The notes beneath the pieces were generated by a model. The model was given only the letters and a program-made list of their open reading frames with translations, searched no databases and was not told the DNA's origin. Source: Ahaetulla prasina (taxonomy: Eukaryota; Chordata; Lepidosauria; Squamata; Colubridae). Taken from it: a stretch of 64,000 nt of DNA. Position 1 is the first letter of the stretch, and every line of letters begins with the position of its first letter. Shown here one piece after another: positions 23,030-34,197 of the stretch. Both the position numbers and the translations under genes were made by a program. The stretch spans positions 32,379,435-32,443,434 of the forward strand of contig NC_080541.1 in NCBI RefSeq assembly GCF_028640845.1, read 5' to 3'.

Positions 23030-23824
23030 TTACTACATGATATCAAAGAGAGTGTTTTTGTATCTCTTTCCTACCATGTAGTTGTTATTCACATTTTGCA
23101 ACCCTGATCTGGTAGCTCTAAGTGGCATATTTGTTGATTTCTGGAGGGTGACTAAACTCTTCATTGTTTTTAATTTCTATGAAGTGAGTGCAATTTCTAA
23201 TATCCAGTAAAAATCATTCCTAGATCACCATGTACTCTTTGATAGGAGTGGGTCTAATTTAGTTTGAGATAGATATGGGTGGATTGGCTTCAAATCTTAT
23301 TAGCCGTGAATGACTGACTTCTAAATAAACATCCTGGATGTGAGTCTGAAGTTTGTCACTGCAAAAGAAGAAATTAAATATAGCGGAAACTTCATGCTTG
23401 GGTTGTCATTTAACGTAACAAACCAATCTGCCATATTCTTTTTTTCCCTTTCATTCTGCTGCAGTTATCAGGAAGGGAGTCTGTGGGGTATGTGTATATG
23501 TACGAAAAATCAAGATTGTGGCTGCAATTACCTGACTTAGACTTTTTGGATGCCCCCTTCCCTGTAGATAACTTGATTATCACACTGTGCAGTGGTTAAT
23601 TTTAAATGATGGAAAATGCATATTTTTAAAATTTTTCTATAGTAGAATAAAGCATTTTAATTTCCTCAAAGGTTTATTACATACTAACAACAGGAAATTA
23701 ATGTCACCAGAAAATTACAGGTGATGCCAAATAGCTCCTTACCTTTTACAAGATAAGCCCATCATGTCTAAAAGCCAGAATATCTTGAAGCAGCTTTCCA
23801 CAAATTTCACTATAACTTTCATAA
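23030..23824. other. No recognised features
   Basis: Spacer between the MITE and the BovB 3' end. Confidence 0.45.
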
Positions 23825-23828
23825 TTAC

Positions 23829-24160
23829 TTATTGTCATCATTGTCGTCAGCCATTGGGTCATGTCTGACCCTCAGCTACTCTATGGATCAGCACTCTCTA
23901 TGTCCTTCTGTCTCTCACCGCCTCCTTCAGATCCGCCATAGTCATCCTGGTGTCCTCGTATATGGTGTCCAACCAATGGGTACTAAGGCGGCCCCTTCTC
24001 CTTTTTCCACTGATCACTCCCAGTGTGATTGACTTTTTGAGTGAGTCAGCTCACATGACATGACCAAGGTATGACAGCCTCTGCTTGGCAATCTCGGCTT
24101 CAAGTGATATTTTTGGTGAGGTTCGGTCCAGAACTTTTTTTTGGTTATTTTTGCAGTCTG
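23829..24160 (-). pseudogene. BovB (RTE) LINE, 3' part after L2 insertion
   Basis: On the minus strand this reads the BovB ORF2 C-terminus: a shifted TAKITKK-LDRTSPKISLEAE-type stretch, then IAKQRLSYLGHVM, SGKRRRGRLSTHWLDTIYED, MADLKEAVRDRRT and VAEGQT, then the 3' UTR. It is the downstream half of the BovB copy whose upstream half is at 27173-27985; the two halves were parted by the L2 element at 24165-27172. Frameshifts and stops make it non-functional. Confidence 0.88.
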
Positions 24161-24164
24161 TATG

Positions 24165-27100
24165 ATTTTATTTATTTATTTATTTGATTTTTATACCGCC
24201 CTTCTCCCGAAGGACTCAGGGCGGTGTACAGGCAAAATAAAACAGACAATACAATATGCAATTTAAAATGCAATTAAAAAACTTATTTTAAAATTGGCCT
24301 GAAAAGTAAAAATATACAATGAACTAAAAACCCCATTTAAAATTAGTTAATAAGAATTTAAAATTTAATAAAATTCAATTTAAGCCAGTCCCGCGCGAAT
24401 AAAAAGATGTGTCTTCAGTTCGCGACGGAATGTCCGAAGGTCAGGTATTTGGCGTAAACCCAGGGGAAGTTCGTTCCAGAGTGTGGGAGCCCCCACAGAG
24501 AAGGACCTTCCCCTGGGGGCCGCCAGCCGACATTGCTTGGCGGACGGCACCCTGAGAAGTCCCTCTCTGTGAGAGCGTACGGGTCGGTGGGAGGCATGTG
24601 GTAACAGCAGGCGGTCCCGTAAGTACCCAGGCCCTAAGCCATGGAGCGCTTTAAAGGTAGTAACCAAAACCTTAAAGTGCACTCGAAAGGCCACAGGTAG
24701 CCAGTGCAGTCTGCGCAGGAGCGGTGTTATATGGGAGCTACGCGGCGCTCCCTCTATCACCCGCGCAGCTGCATTCTGGACTAACTGAAGCCTCCGAGTA
24801 CACTTCAAGGGGAGCCCCATGTAGAGAGCATTACAATAATCCAAGCGAGAGGTAACGAGCGCATGAGTGACCCTGCACAAGGCATCCCGATCAAGGAAGG
24901 GGCGCAACTGCCGAACCAGGCGAACCTGGTGGAAGGCCCCTCTGGAGACGGCCATCAAATGATCTTCAAACGACAGCCGTTCGTCCAGGAGGACACCTAA
25001 GTTGCGCACCCTATCCTTTGGGGCCAATAACTCGCCTCCAACAGTCAGCTGCGGCTGCAGCTGACTGTATCGGGGTGCCGGCATCCACAGCCACTCCGTC
25101 TTGGAGGGATTAAGCTTGAGCCTGTTTCTCCCCATCCAGACCCGTACGGCTTCCACGCACCGGGACAGCACTTCAACAGCTTCATTGGGGTGGCCTGGGG
25201 TGGAGAAGTACAGCTGGGTGTCATCAGCGTACAGCTGGTATCTCACCCCAAAGCCACTGATGATCTCACCCAACGGCTTCATATAGATGTTGAACAGAAG
25301 GGGCGAGAGAATCGACCCCTGCGGCACCCCACAAGTGAGGTCCCTCGCGGTCGACCTCTGCCCCCCTGTCAACACCGTCTGCGACCGGTCAGAGAGATAG
25401 GAGGAGAACCACCGATACACGGTGCCTCCCACTCCCAATCCCCCCAACCGGCGCAGCAAGATACCATGGTCGATGGTATCAAAAGCCGCTGAGAGGTCTA
25501 ATAGGACCAGGGCAGAGGAATAACCCCTGTCCCTGGCCCTCCAGAGATCATCCACCAATGCGACCAAAGCTGTCTCCGTGCTGTACCGGGTCGGAAGCCG
25601 GACTGGAACGGGTCTAGATAGACGGCTTCATCCAGGTATTGGGGTAGCTGTCGCGCCACAGCACTCTCTACAACCTTCGTAACAAAGCGAAGGTTGGAGA
25701 CTGGACGATAATTACCCAAAATAGCTGGGTCCAGGGAGGGCTTCTTGAGGAGGGGTCTCACCACCGCCTCTTTCAAGGCAGCAGGGAAAACCCCTTCCAA
25801 CAAAGAAGCGTTGATAATCCCCTGGAGCCAGCCTCGTGTCACCTCCTGAGTGGCCAGTACCAACCAGGAAGGACACGGGTCCAGTAAACATGTAGTGGCG
25901 TGAAGCCTCCCCAACAACCTGTCCACGTCCTCGGGAGCCACAGGGTCAAACTCATCCCAAATGGACTCAACAAGACGTGTCTCCTCTCCCTCGCTTGGAT
26001 CATCCCAATTTCGGTCCAGACCATCCCGGAGCTGAGCGATTTTATCGTATAGATAACCACTAAACTCCTCGGCACGTCCCTGCAACGGGTCATCCCGCAC
26101 CTCCTGATGAAGGAGGGAGCGGGTCACCCGAAACAGGGCGGCCGGGCGGTTATCTGCCGACGCAATGAGGGTGGAGGCGTATGAGCGCCTCGCCTCCCTC
26201 ATTGCCACTAGGTAGGTCCTAGAATAGGACCTAACTAGTGTCCGATCAGCTTCGGAACGGCTGGACCTCCAAGTGCTCTCTAGACGTCTTCTCCGGCGTT
26301 TCATCTCCCTCAGCCCCTCAGAGAATCAAGGGGCCAGATGAGATCTGCGCCGGGTCAGAGGTCGCAAAGGCACGACACGGTCCAAGGCCCCAGCCGCGGC
26401 CCGCTCCCAGGCCGCAACTAGTTCCTCAGTCGTGCCGTGGGCCAGATCCTCAGGGAATGGCCCAAGCTCCGTCAGGAACCTCTCAGGGTCCATCAGGCGC
26501 CTGGGACGGAACCACCGTATAGGTTCCGTCTCCCTGCGATGGTGGATGGCGGTTCGGAAGTCTAGTCGAAGGAGAAAATGATCGGACCATGACATCGGTT
26601 CTGTTACTAAATCATCTAGATCCAGATCATTTAACCACTGTCCAGAGATATAAATCAGGTCCAGTGTGCCTCCCCCCATGTGCGTGGGGCCATCATTTAC
26701 CCGAATCAGGTCCAAGGCCGTCATGGAAGCCTGGAACCCCCGAGCTGCAGTCGATAGCAAGCCAGCCGATGGCAAGTTGAAATCCCCCATGACTATGAGT
26801 CTGGGGGTCTCAACCGCCACAGAGGCCAGTACCTCCAACAGCTTGGGCAGGGCTGTGGTCACGCAGCAAGGAGCCAGGTACGCGATCAACAAGCCCAACT
26901 GATTCCTATGGCCCCACCTCACATAGAGGGATTCACAACCGGCAATCTGAGGAACAGTGGCCTCCCTCAGCTCTAGATCTTCCTTAATAACAACCGCCAC
27001 CCCCCCACCCCTACCTTGGGCCCTCGGCTGATGAAATGCTCGGAAACCTGGAGGGCACAGCTCAACGAGGGGAACCCCCCCTCCGGACCCAACCAGGTCT

Positions 27101-27172
27101 CCGTAATGCCCATAAGGTCCGCGGACTCCCCCTGAATAAGATCGCAAATCAGGGGGGCTTTATTAGTAATAA
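24165..27172 (-). pseudogene. Nearly full-length L2-like LINE (endonuclease + reverse transcriptase)
   Basis: A ~3 kb minus-strand L2-clade LINE. Upstream frame 26326-27147 is an AP-type endonuclease with PRLIVMGDFNLPSA (about 26772-26800) and the SDHF motif (about 26580). The RT follows: PLLKKPSLDPAILGNYRPVS, LLDLSAAFDTIDHG, CGVPQGSILSPLLFNIYMKP, and an intact YADD box at about 25219-25231. The C-terminus ends FRRELKTHLFIRAGLA. I see three lesions: a frame change at a 7-C run (27075-27081), one in-frame TGA near 26328 where the neighbouring frame resumes unchanged, and a single-base deletion near 25595. The 3' end has the ccgcccttctcccgaaggac hairpin (minus-strand CCGCCCTGAGTCC) and an (AAAT)n tail. 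It begins at the endonuclease N-terminus, so only the 5' end is missing. It is inserted into BovB. Confidence 0.92.
24188..24228 (-). other. L2 3' hairpin (putative RT recognition stem-loop)
   Basis: On the minus strand, CCGCCCTGAGTCCTTCGGGAG then AAGGGCGG fold into a stem of CCGCCC against GGGCGG with an internal TCC-TTCG-GGA helix. The same hairpin ends the L2 copies at about 22165, 55955 and 58608 and the tRNA-SINE at about 36285. Such shared 3' ends are thought to be recognised by the LINE reverse transcriptase. Confidence 0.7.
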
Positions 27173-27255
27173 TTGCCTCCAGCACCACAGTTCAGAAGTG
27201 TCCACCCTTCTCCTATCTGCCTTTTTCAGAGTCCATGTTTTGCAACCATATATAG
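27173..27255 (-). pseudogene. BovB LINE segment between L2 and hAT insertions
   Basis: Minus-strand reading gives YGCKTWTLKKADRRRVDT followed by SELWCWR, a hallmark of the RTE/BovB C-terminal region. It is cut on one side by L2 (about 27172) and on the other by a hAT element after the duplicated octamer atatatag (27248-27255). Confidence 0.9.
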
Positions 27256-27556
27256 CATACTGGATTTTTTCGAGGGCCAGATCAGCATTGTAGTTATCCA
27301 CAGGCTGGCTGGTGGGGAATTGGGGGGGATGGGACAGATGCCTCCTGCAGTACTCTGCCGGCCAAAACATTTTGGCTAGCAGAGTGCTGCAGGAGGCCGT
27401 CCACGTCGAAAATGGGGTGTGCCCCCCCATGCCCCATTTTGGCTGCCAGAAGCACCGGGGGCCGGTCTTTTGCTATTTCCAGGCCAGCCCTGCGGCCCAA
27501 ATTTAAGTATCCTGTAGGCCGGATCCGGCCTGCGGGCCTTGAGTTTGACACCCCTG
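27256..27556. mobile_element. Non-autonomous hAT element inserted in BovB, 301 bp
   Basis: Right end ccttgagtttgacacccctg is the CAGGGGTGTC terminus. The first ~20 bases of the left end are decayed (catactggattttttcgagg), though the adjoining gagggccag fits the family. The octamer atatatag is present exactly on both sides (27248-27255 and 27557-27564), so insertion with an 8-bp target duplication is clear, and the BovB frame VAIY/YGCKTW continues across it. Interior has an inverted pair of tggctggcagagtgctgcag-like blocks. Confidence 0.92.
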
Positions 27557-27985
27557 ATATATAGCAACTGGGAAAATTATTGCATTAACTAATCTGCATT
27601 TGGTTGTTAGGCCGATGTCTTTATTCTTCCAGATGTTATTCATGCTGGACATTGAAGTTCTTCCAAGTGCTATATGTCTTCTGATCTCAGGGCTGCAGTC
27701 ACCACTTTGGTCAATCTTAGAGCCCAGGCATAAGAATTCATTTACTGTTTCGATGGTCTCATTGTCGATCTGCACTCTGACTTGCGCGTTCTCTGCACTT
27801 ATCATTATCTTTGTTTTCTTGATGTAAGGTGCAGTCCTAATTTTTCACTTTCATCTTTGACTCTCAGAATTAGCCACTTTAAGATTCTCCTTGCTTTCCA
27901 ATAACAATGTTGTATTGTCTGCATATCGGAGGTTGTTGTCATTCCTATCAGCAATTTCATCATTTCTTATTATCCCTTCTTATTT
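27557..27985 (-). pseudogene. BovB (RTE) LINE, 5' part (RT domain to C-terminal region)
   Basis: Minus strand: NDNNLRYADNTTLLLESKEN (active-site YADD changed to YADN, near 27914-27925), then a broken stretch, then MISAENAQVRVQIDNETIET, FLCLGSKIDQSGDCSPEIRR, NIWKNKDIGLTTKCRLVNAI and FPVAIY. All are recognisable RTE/BovB sequence. 5'-truncated inside the RT domain. Together with 27173-27255 and 23829-24160 this is one BovB insertion interrupted twice. Confidence 0.9.
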
Positions 27986-27999
27986 TGTATTAAGTCAGA

Positions 28000-28034
28000 C
28001 CGACTGGGAATTCCAGGAGTTGTAGTCCCACATG
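28000..28034. repeat. Small fragment of an 'ACTGGGAATTCNNGGAGTTGTAGT' type MITE
   Basis: accgactgggaattccagg followed by agttgtagtcccac resembles the terminal part of a common squamate hAT MITE. Only about 35 bp is recognisable. Confidence 0.35.
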
Positions 28035-28207
28035 TCTGGAATGGGGCTGCTTCGGATGTTTTTTTAAAAAATAAAATTTAAGATGATCTTCCTCTTCACA
28101 AAATTTATTGGCTGAAGAACATGATTGGTACATTTGGGTACCTGAGGAGAAATCTATGTTCACTTTTATACTTAATTTTGAATATCTATTAAATTATATA
28201 TTTGGTT

Positions 28208-28566
28208 CTTGCACTGCACACCAGAACAACTAGACACAAGAACAGTTTTCCCCCGAATGCCATTACTCTGCTAAACAAATAATTCCCTCAACACTGTCAA
28301 ACTATTTACTAAATCTGCACTATTAATCTTTTCATCATTCCCCATCACCCATCTCCTTCCACTTATGTTGCTTGTATCCTTACGATTTATACTGATATTG
28401 TTTCCCGATTGCTTACTGTAGCCTATGACTATCATTAAGTGTTGTAAATGTTGTACCTTGATGAATGTATTTTTTCTTTTATGTACACTGAGAGCATATG
28501 CACCAAGACAAATTTCTTGTGTGTCCAATCCCACTTGGCCAATAAAAAATTCTATTCTATTCTATT
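28208..28566 (+). pseudogene. LINE 3' end with short (ATTCT)n tail (Snake1/L3-like family)
   Basis: Plus-strand copy of the 3' part of the LINE at 55235-55917, sharing actgcacaccagaacaacta and ccgaatgccattactctgct, then a 3' UTR ending ggccaataaaaaattctatt and three ATTCT units. 5'-truncated and frame-broken. Confidence 0.88.
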
Positions 28567-30715
28567 GAAAATGATGTAAAGAACCAAATTCAGATTGGAT
28601 GCTTTGGGAACTATACAAGGACAGACTTCAAGTCTGTCAATTTCCTTTTTCTTTTTTGTAAAAAATATTCATAGCAAAGTGATCCCACGAAACAAGTTAT
28701 TTTAAGTGTAACTGGGTGATGCCATTCCTAGGACCAACCAAAAGGATGAAAGGAATGTGCAAACTTTCAAAAACTCATTTTATTATTATATAAGTCTGTT
28801 CTTTCTTACCTATTTACATTAAGTTAGCTATCTTGAATTTTCTTCATTTCTGTGTACCAGATTAGCCAGAAAGATTAAAAAAAATCTTAGTGTTGCTATG
28901 GCAAAATGACTGAGAACTAAAACCTTGCACAGAGATCTGGAAGTCTTGATCTACTTCCACTTCTCTTTTTTACACAAAGAAGGAATCCCATATGGTGGAG
29001 AAAGCCTGACTGGATGGTTTCCAATAAACTGTGTCCCAGCTTGTTTGTAGTGCATTTTCACAAAAGCTTGTAGTGGGGAGTAGGCATAAAGTAGGATTCA
29101 TACTGATTAGCATGGATTCTCTTCACTTGATAGTGAAGCCATGTCTGGTTTATATCTTTGGGTCCATTTCTTTTTTCGTCATTTTCCTCAGCAACAGAAC
29201 TGGCCATTTGTCTGGGAATCTGTTGAATATAACTAGAGCAGGAGGGCAAGAGGATAATTTGCTTTATTTTATTAAAGACAAATTTACTAAACAAAATCCA
29301 GGCCATTCTTTGTAAAAAAAAAAAAATAATCCTGAAAAATCAGTAATGAGGAAGGGATTAAAAAAATTTTTTTTGCCAGGTTTGTCCAGTCCCTATTAAG
29401 GGGTAAGTGCCATTAAATTCAGCAAGGCTTACTTCTCAGTAAACATGAAAATGATTTCACTGTGGATTCGAGTAATTAATTTCCAAGCTTCTTTGGTCAA
29501 ACAGAAAGGGTTCTGATCTCATAACCTTTAGGATCACAGTTCACTCTTTGGATACTTCTGTAAAAACAGGGTCATTGTTGGTCTGTTTTTCTTTTCTTTT
29601 TGTTACTGAGCCCAGGGTTGGGAACAACTTGTGTTAACAAAAAGAATTGAAGAATTACATTTTGAGGAGTGCTGCTACCACACACAGAAAGGATTGTCTT
29701 CCTAATGATTACCAGAAGTGGGGTTAAAAATGGTCCTTCTTTTCCTGAAATGTCAAAATTCTGTCTACTTATAAATGTTACAAATACTGTAATGACATCA
29801 AGCTGTAAGTTAAAGGATAGCTCTGTTGCCAACATTTTGTGTGACAGCATGTAAAGCCAGCTAGTTTTGTCTGTTGAGGAACCAATACTTACAGTAAAGA
29901 CATAAAGCCACTATAGCAAATGACTCACAGTGTCATTTTGAGTATGGAGACAAGTCTCCCTCAATGTTATGAAAGCTGAAATGGCAACTAGAAAGACACA
30001 CGTATAAAAACTCTTGTCAGGGAACAAAATTGTTCTGAATTAATTCATGATGAATGATGTGGCAGAAATCCCACAAGCACAATGAATGAAAGTAGACTGA
30101 TCAAGATATACCATTTTTAATGCTTATTGCAACCTCACTGGTTGATTATATTTGTATGTTTCACATTTTCCAGTTATCCGTGTGGGTTGGATGAGTTCTG
30201 ATTTACAATTTTCATACTTTTGCTCCAGATAATATAATATCTCAAGGAAGTCCCAGCTTGATGCTATATCAGAGTATATGTGAATGATTGCATAGATTAT
30301 TTCCTCGTCTTGCATAATTACATGACCATTATTAATTCTGTTTGGAGCCCAATTATTAATTTGCCTTATACAGACTGAATTCCTTATAATACATGGTTTG
30401 ATTCTGATTTATTCCACAAAAAGCTTTGATTTTGGCTTCCTATATTCTCTCCACTCAGCCCTAGTGGTTTGCAAGTCATGATTAAGATTCAGAGTGTTGT
30501 ATAAACCCAGCCAGTTTTGCTTTGTTACAGAAAGCATGGCTTAGCATGACACGTGAATTAAGCAATAGGTAGGTAACTGATATATGATTGGATAACCCGG
30601 GCTGATTCAGAGCTAGTGGACTACAACACCCATGGTTTCTGACAACTGACCATATTGTTTTAATTTTTGAAACTCAAAGCACATTGCATGTTAATTGTTT
30701 TAAATTCAGTGGTAA
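28567..30715. other. No recognised features
   Basis: Apparently unique DNA. Short open frames (29031-29315, 29572-29850, 30124-30315) have no supportable identity. A short ctacaacacccatgg at 30619 may be a MITE remnant. Confidence 0.45.
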
Positions 30716-30966
30716 TGACTTCCAAATTTTTTTAGGCTGGAGCAATTGCAGCCCTTCCAAATAAAGATCTTTTGGCTTTTTGCAAGGAATTGAAAACTTG
30801 GCTTAGGATGATAGCTGTCACTGCTCTTGAATGTATTATGTTCTTACTGTTGTCTTTACTTTGTTTTGGTTATTTTTGTTTACCTGTTTTAACACTATGT
30901 TAGTCACCCTAAGCTACAATTTATGGACTGGAAACTCATATAAAATAATTCATTGATTCAATAAAT
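30716..30966 (+). pseudogene. Old L2-like LINE 3' fragment
   Basis: Plus strand encodes LLAFCKELKTWLRM, which corresponds to the L2 C-terminal F-R-x-E-L-K-T-x-L motif, followed by a T-rich 3' region and a worn tail ending aataaatg. Far more diverged than the L2 copies near 20-27 kb. Confidence 0.6.
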
Positions 30967-33900
30967 GTCAGGAATTTAACCTGGAATCTACCAGATATAC
31001 AACATTAAGTTAAGCCTTAATAAGCTATAGTGAGTTATATGCCATTCTATAAAAATATTAGGCTCCATTCCAATACTCTCAAGGTGCAGAGAAAAATCAC
31101 CAGATTTTCATCTGTGAAAATATTGGAGAGCCATCTGGAATTTTAATTACTGTCAGGAAGATGTCATCTGTCCCTCTGGTGTAGATTCCCATACGGAACA
31201 TCTTCAGTCTTAATGCAGTTAGCATTGCTTGTTCCTAGCGGAAAGACCACATCTCTTCTCTAATACAATGTAGACAGAACCTTCTTTCATGCGTTTAGGA
31301 TGGAAGCTTCCATTGGTATGACATTTTCCACAATGTTACAACTTTTCAGGCTCTCTTGAAATAATATTTGGGGTAACCTGTCAAAGACGTTTTGTAAATT
31401 GAAAGTGTTTAATTCAATGAAAACACAGATCCTAGCAAATATTTGCCCTATAACAGTATAGTACACCCAGTCTAAGAGTCTGAAAGAAGTGCCAACTACA
31501 TCCATCCATCCTCGCAGATTTAAATGTCTATTGTATAACCTAAAGTTGCCAGAATGTCTACAAATATATTTTCTCTGAGAATATCGAATGTATTAAAAAT
31601 GCTGAACAGGAGCTGCATGTTGAGAGAAAACATGGATCCCTCAAGGTCACCTTCAGCCTCTTTAAAGTGATCACTGACAGCCAATGCGGTCAAAATATTG
31701 AAGGGATGGGGACTGATGTTCATTCATAGAATCTCTTTGTCTTTGGGCCAGTCATTTTCTCCCATCCTATCACTAAGTTTTTGCTGCATGGAAAATATGG
31801 AGAAGGGAGCATTAAACACACTGCCCAGAGTATGGGGGAGGGTTAAAGTTTAACCTACTGGTTAAAAGGTAAAATATTTTCTGGAACCTCTGATCAAAGG
31901 GCAAATCATTAGTAATGAAAAAGTGGCATAGGAAAAAAATCCAAAAAGTAATCAAAATCTAAAATGAATATTTCCAGTGTAAAACAAACTTTAATTTCTG
32001 GATTATTTGGGAGGTTAATATTTTAGTGAAACAAAGCAATGTTTAATGAATGGGGTGAGATCACTTTTCGGTGGATAAACATTCAATATTCAGAGCAGCT
32101 GAGGTTATTTGTAAGCAGATATTGTTAGTATTGGCTGGGGAATTCTGGGAGCTGAAATCTACATTTTTTAAAGTTGCTGAGATTGAGACATATTGATTTA
32201 GCCAATTTCTGTAGGTTTTTTTTTAGTGAATCAACTTAAAGAGATGGGCATGTTGTAAATGCCATGAGATTCAATGATCAACTGGCAATTTCAACTGAAT
32301 ACCATGCTCGTGAAAGCTTTATCCAGAAAACCATGTTTTCAACTTGGAAACGATATTTTTAAGCTGTGAAATTCATCTAAATGTCTGCAACTTATTCTGT
32401 CTCCTTTAATGGCAATTCAGATGCAGTTTAAGGGACTTACACAAGATGCCACCTTGTTGATCAGTAAGCAGATCTCTTGGGGTTTGCAATGTGAAAGGTG
32501 AAGAAGAAAGGAAGAACTCATCACGGCCACACGTGATGGGTTTCTTGTTTTCTCTGCTTTCAATTCCCTCAGCTCCCCTTTAGAAAACACAGGCTGTCTG
32601 GGAAGTGTTTGCTGGAACTTGGGAGCTAGCAGAAAGTCAGGTTTTATGAGTGTTCATGTGGGAAGATAGACAACTAGTGATGGTGAGAGGAAGGCAGCTG
32701 GCTGTCTCATGTGTGAATTGTTTGGTGATGACAAACACTGCAGCCACTGAGAGGGGAAGATCAGCATGGGATGGGATGGCTCACTGTGCATTCAAGACCA
32801 GTGCATTCAATGCATTTACATTTCCCTAAGTCGCTCACAGCACCCATTTAACTTCTTATAGAACCTTATGTTTGTTTGAAAAAGCCTATTTTAGAGTTCC
32901 TAGAGGAAAAGCAGAAGAGAACTCTAGCAAAATAAATAAATACACCATATTTAACTTATCAATCTCCAACTGGTATAATATGGTAGGTAATGAAGCAGCA
33001 ATAGGAAATTTTTGGATGGGTCATTTATAGTCTTTTTCATTTTTCAACAAATGCTGCTGATGTATGGAATTAGAGCCACCAGACTTTAAAATTGCTCCTT
33101 GTTTGAAGAGGCCATGGAGGTAAACACATTAACAATGTAAACAATCATCTTGGTTGTTGCTTTTAATTTTTTTCCTCAAGTGCACTGGAGTTGATTGTGT
33201 CTTTCTTCCATTAGGATTAGTTTTGTTGCCAAAGCTGGTCAGACCACAGTAGCCTACTCTACAATTTTCCAGGATAGTTTCCAGTACATCTGTGGGAAGT
33301 ATAGAGATAGTCAACAAATTCTTATGGATGAAGGTTTTATTTATAAATCATTTCTTCCAGCATAAATCAATTGCTATTTTAACAGGGGCAGATATCAGAT
33401 TGATTTAAAATACTGATCAGTTCCAAACCCCTTCTGCACTTTCCAGAGATAGTCACAGACGATTATGGGTTGTTTCATGCACAAGTGGTTCCATGATCTC
33501 TGGGTTGCCAGGCATTGCACACTTAATGAGTAAGTTTTCGCTCTATGATGTGAACTGTTCAAGCTGACTTCAGAACTACACCATACTACTTTTCTGTCTC
33601 AGTAACCTATGTATTAGGTTCCAATCCAGCTTTTCGAAGTATGTTGTGTGGCTAGAAGGAACATCTCGGACTAGTAATAGAACTGTAGCTTGATGGACAC
33701 AACCTAGCAAAACAGGCATATTCATTGACTTCCTATTTGGAATTTATAAGCAACTGCATACAATTTGCAGAGATGTGACATTTAACTTTATACACAGTGT
33801 TGCTGTATGTTCTCCTCATTGGATATAAAAGAGATGAAAACAAAGAGCTTTCAGTGAGGATAATTATGTATCAAATGTGATAAATAAAAAAACGGCTTTG

Positions 33901-34048
33901 ATTTAAAATCTCGTAAGTCAGGAAATACATGTTACCAATCAACGGTATTTGAAATAATAAACGATTGCAAATATTTTGTTGGTTTTTAAAAGTAAAATAA
34001 GCTGGTGCATCAAAATACTACTTTACTATTGCAACCTATGAAAATGTC
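30967..34048. other. Mostly unrecognised sequence
   Basis: A single small MITE remnant is visible at about 32130-32200 (ggctggggaattctgggagc then aagttgctgagattgagaca). Otherwise there is no supported feature; open frames at 31287-31505 and 31520-31723 have no domain I recognise. Confidence 0.45.
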
Positions 34049-34049
34049 T

Positions 34050-34197
34050 GAATTTATTTTATTTTATTTATTTATTTTGTCAAACACAACAATATATATA
34101 AGTATAAGCATGAAATAACCACACAAATTGAATACAATCAAAGGGAACATTAGGAAAGAACTGTAGGCACGCTGGTGCTCTTATGCATGTCCCTTAA
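34050..34197 (-). pseudogene. LINE A 3' end fragment
   Basis: The plus strand reads attttatttatttattttgtc, aacacaacaatatatataag, then gaactgtaggcacgctggtg and cttatgcatgtccctt, matching the last ~150 bp of LINE A, 5'-truncated. Confidence 0.85.
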
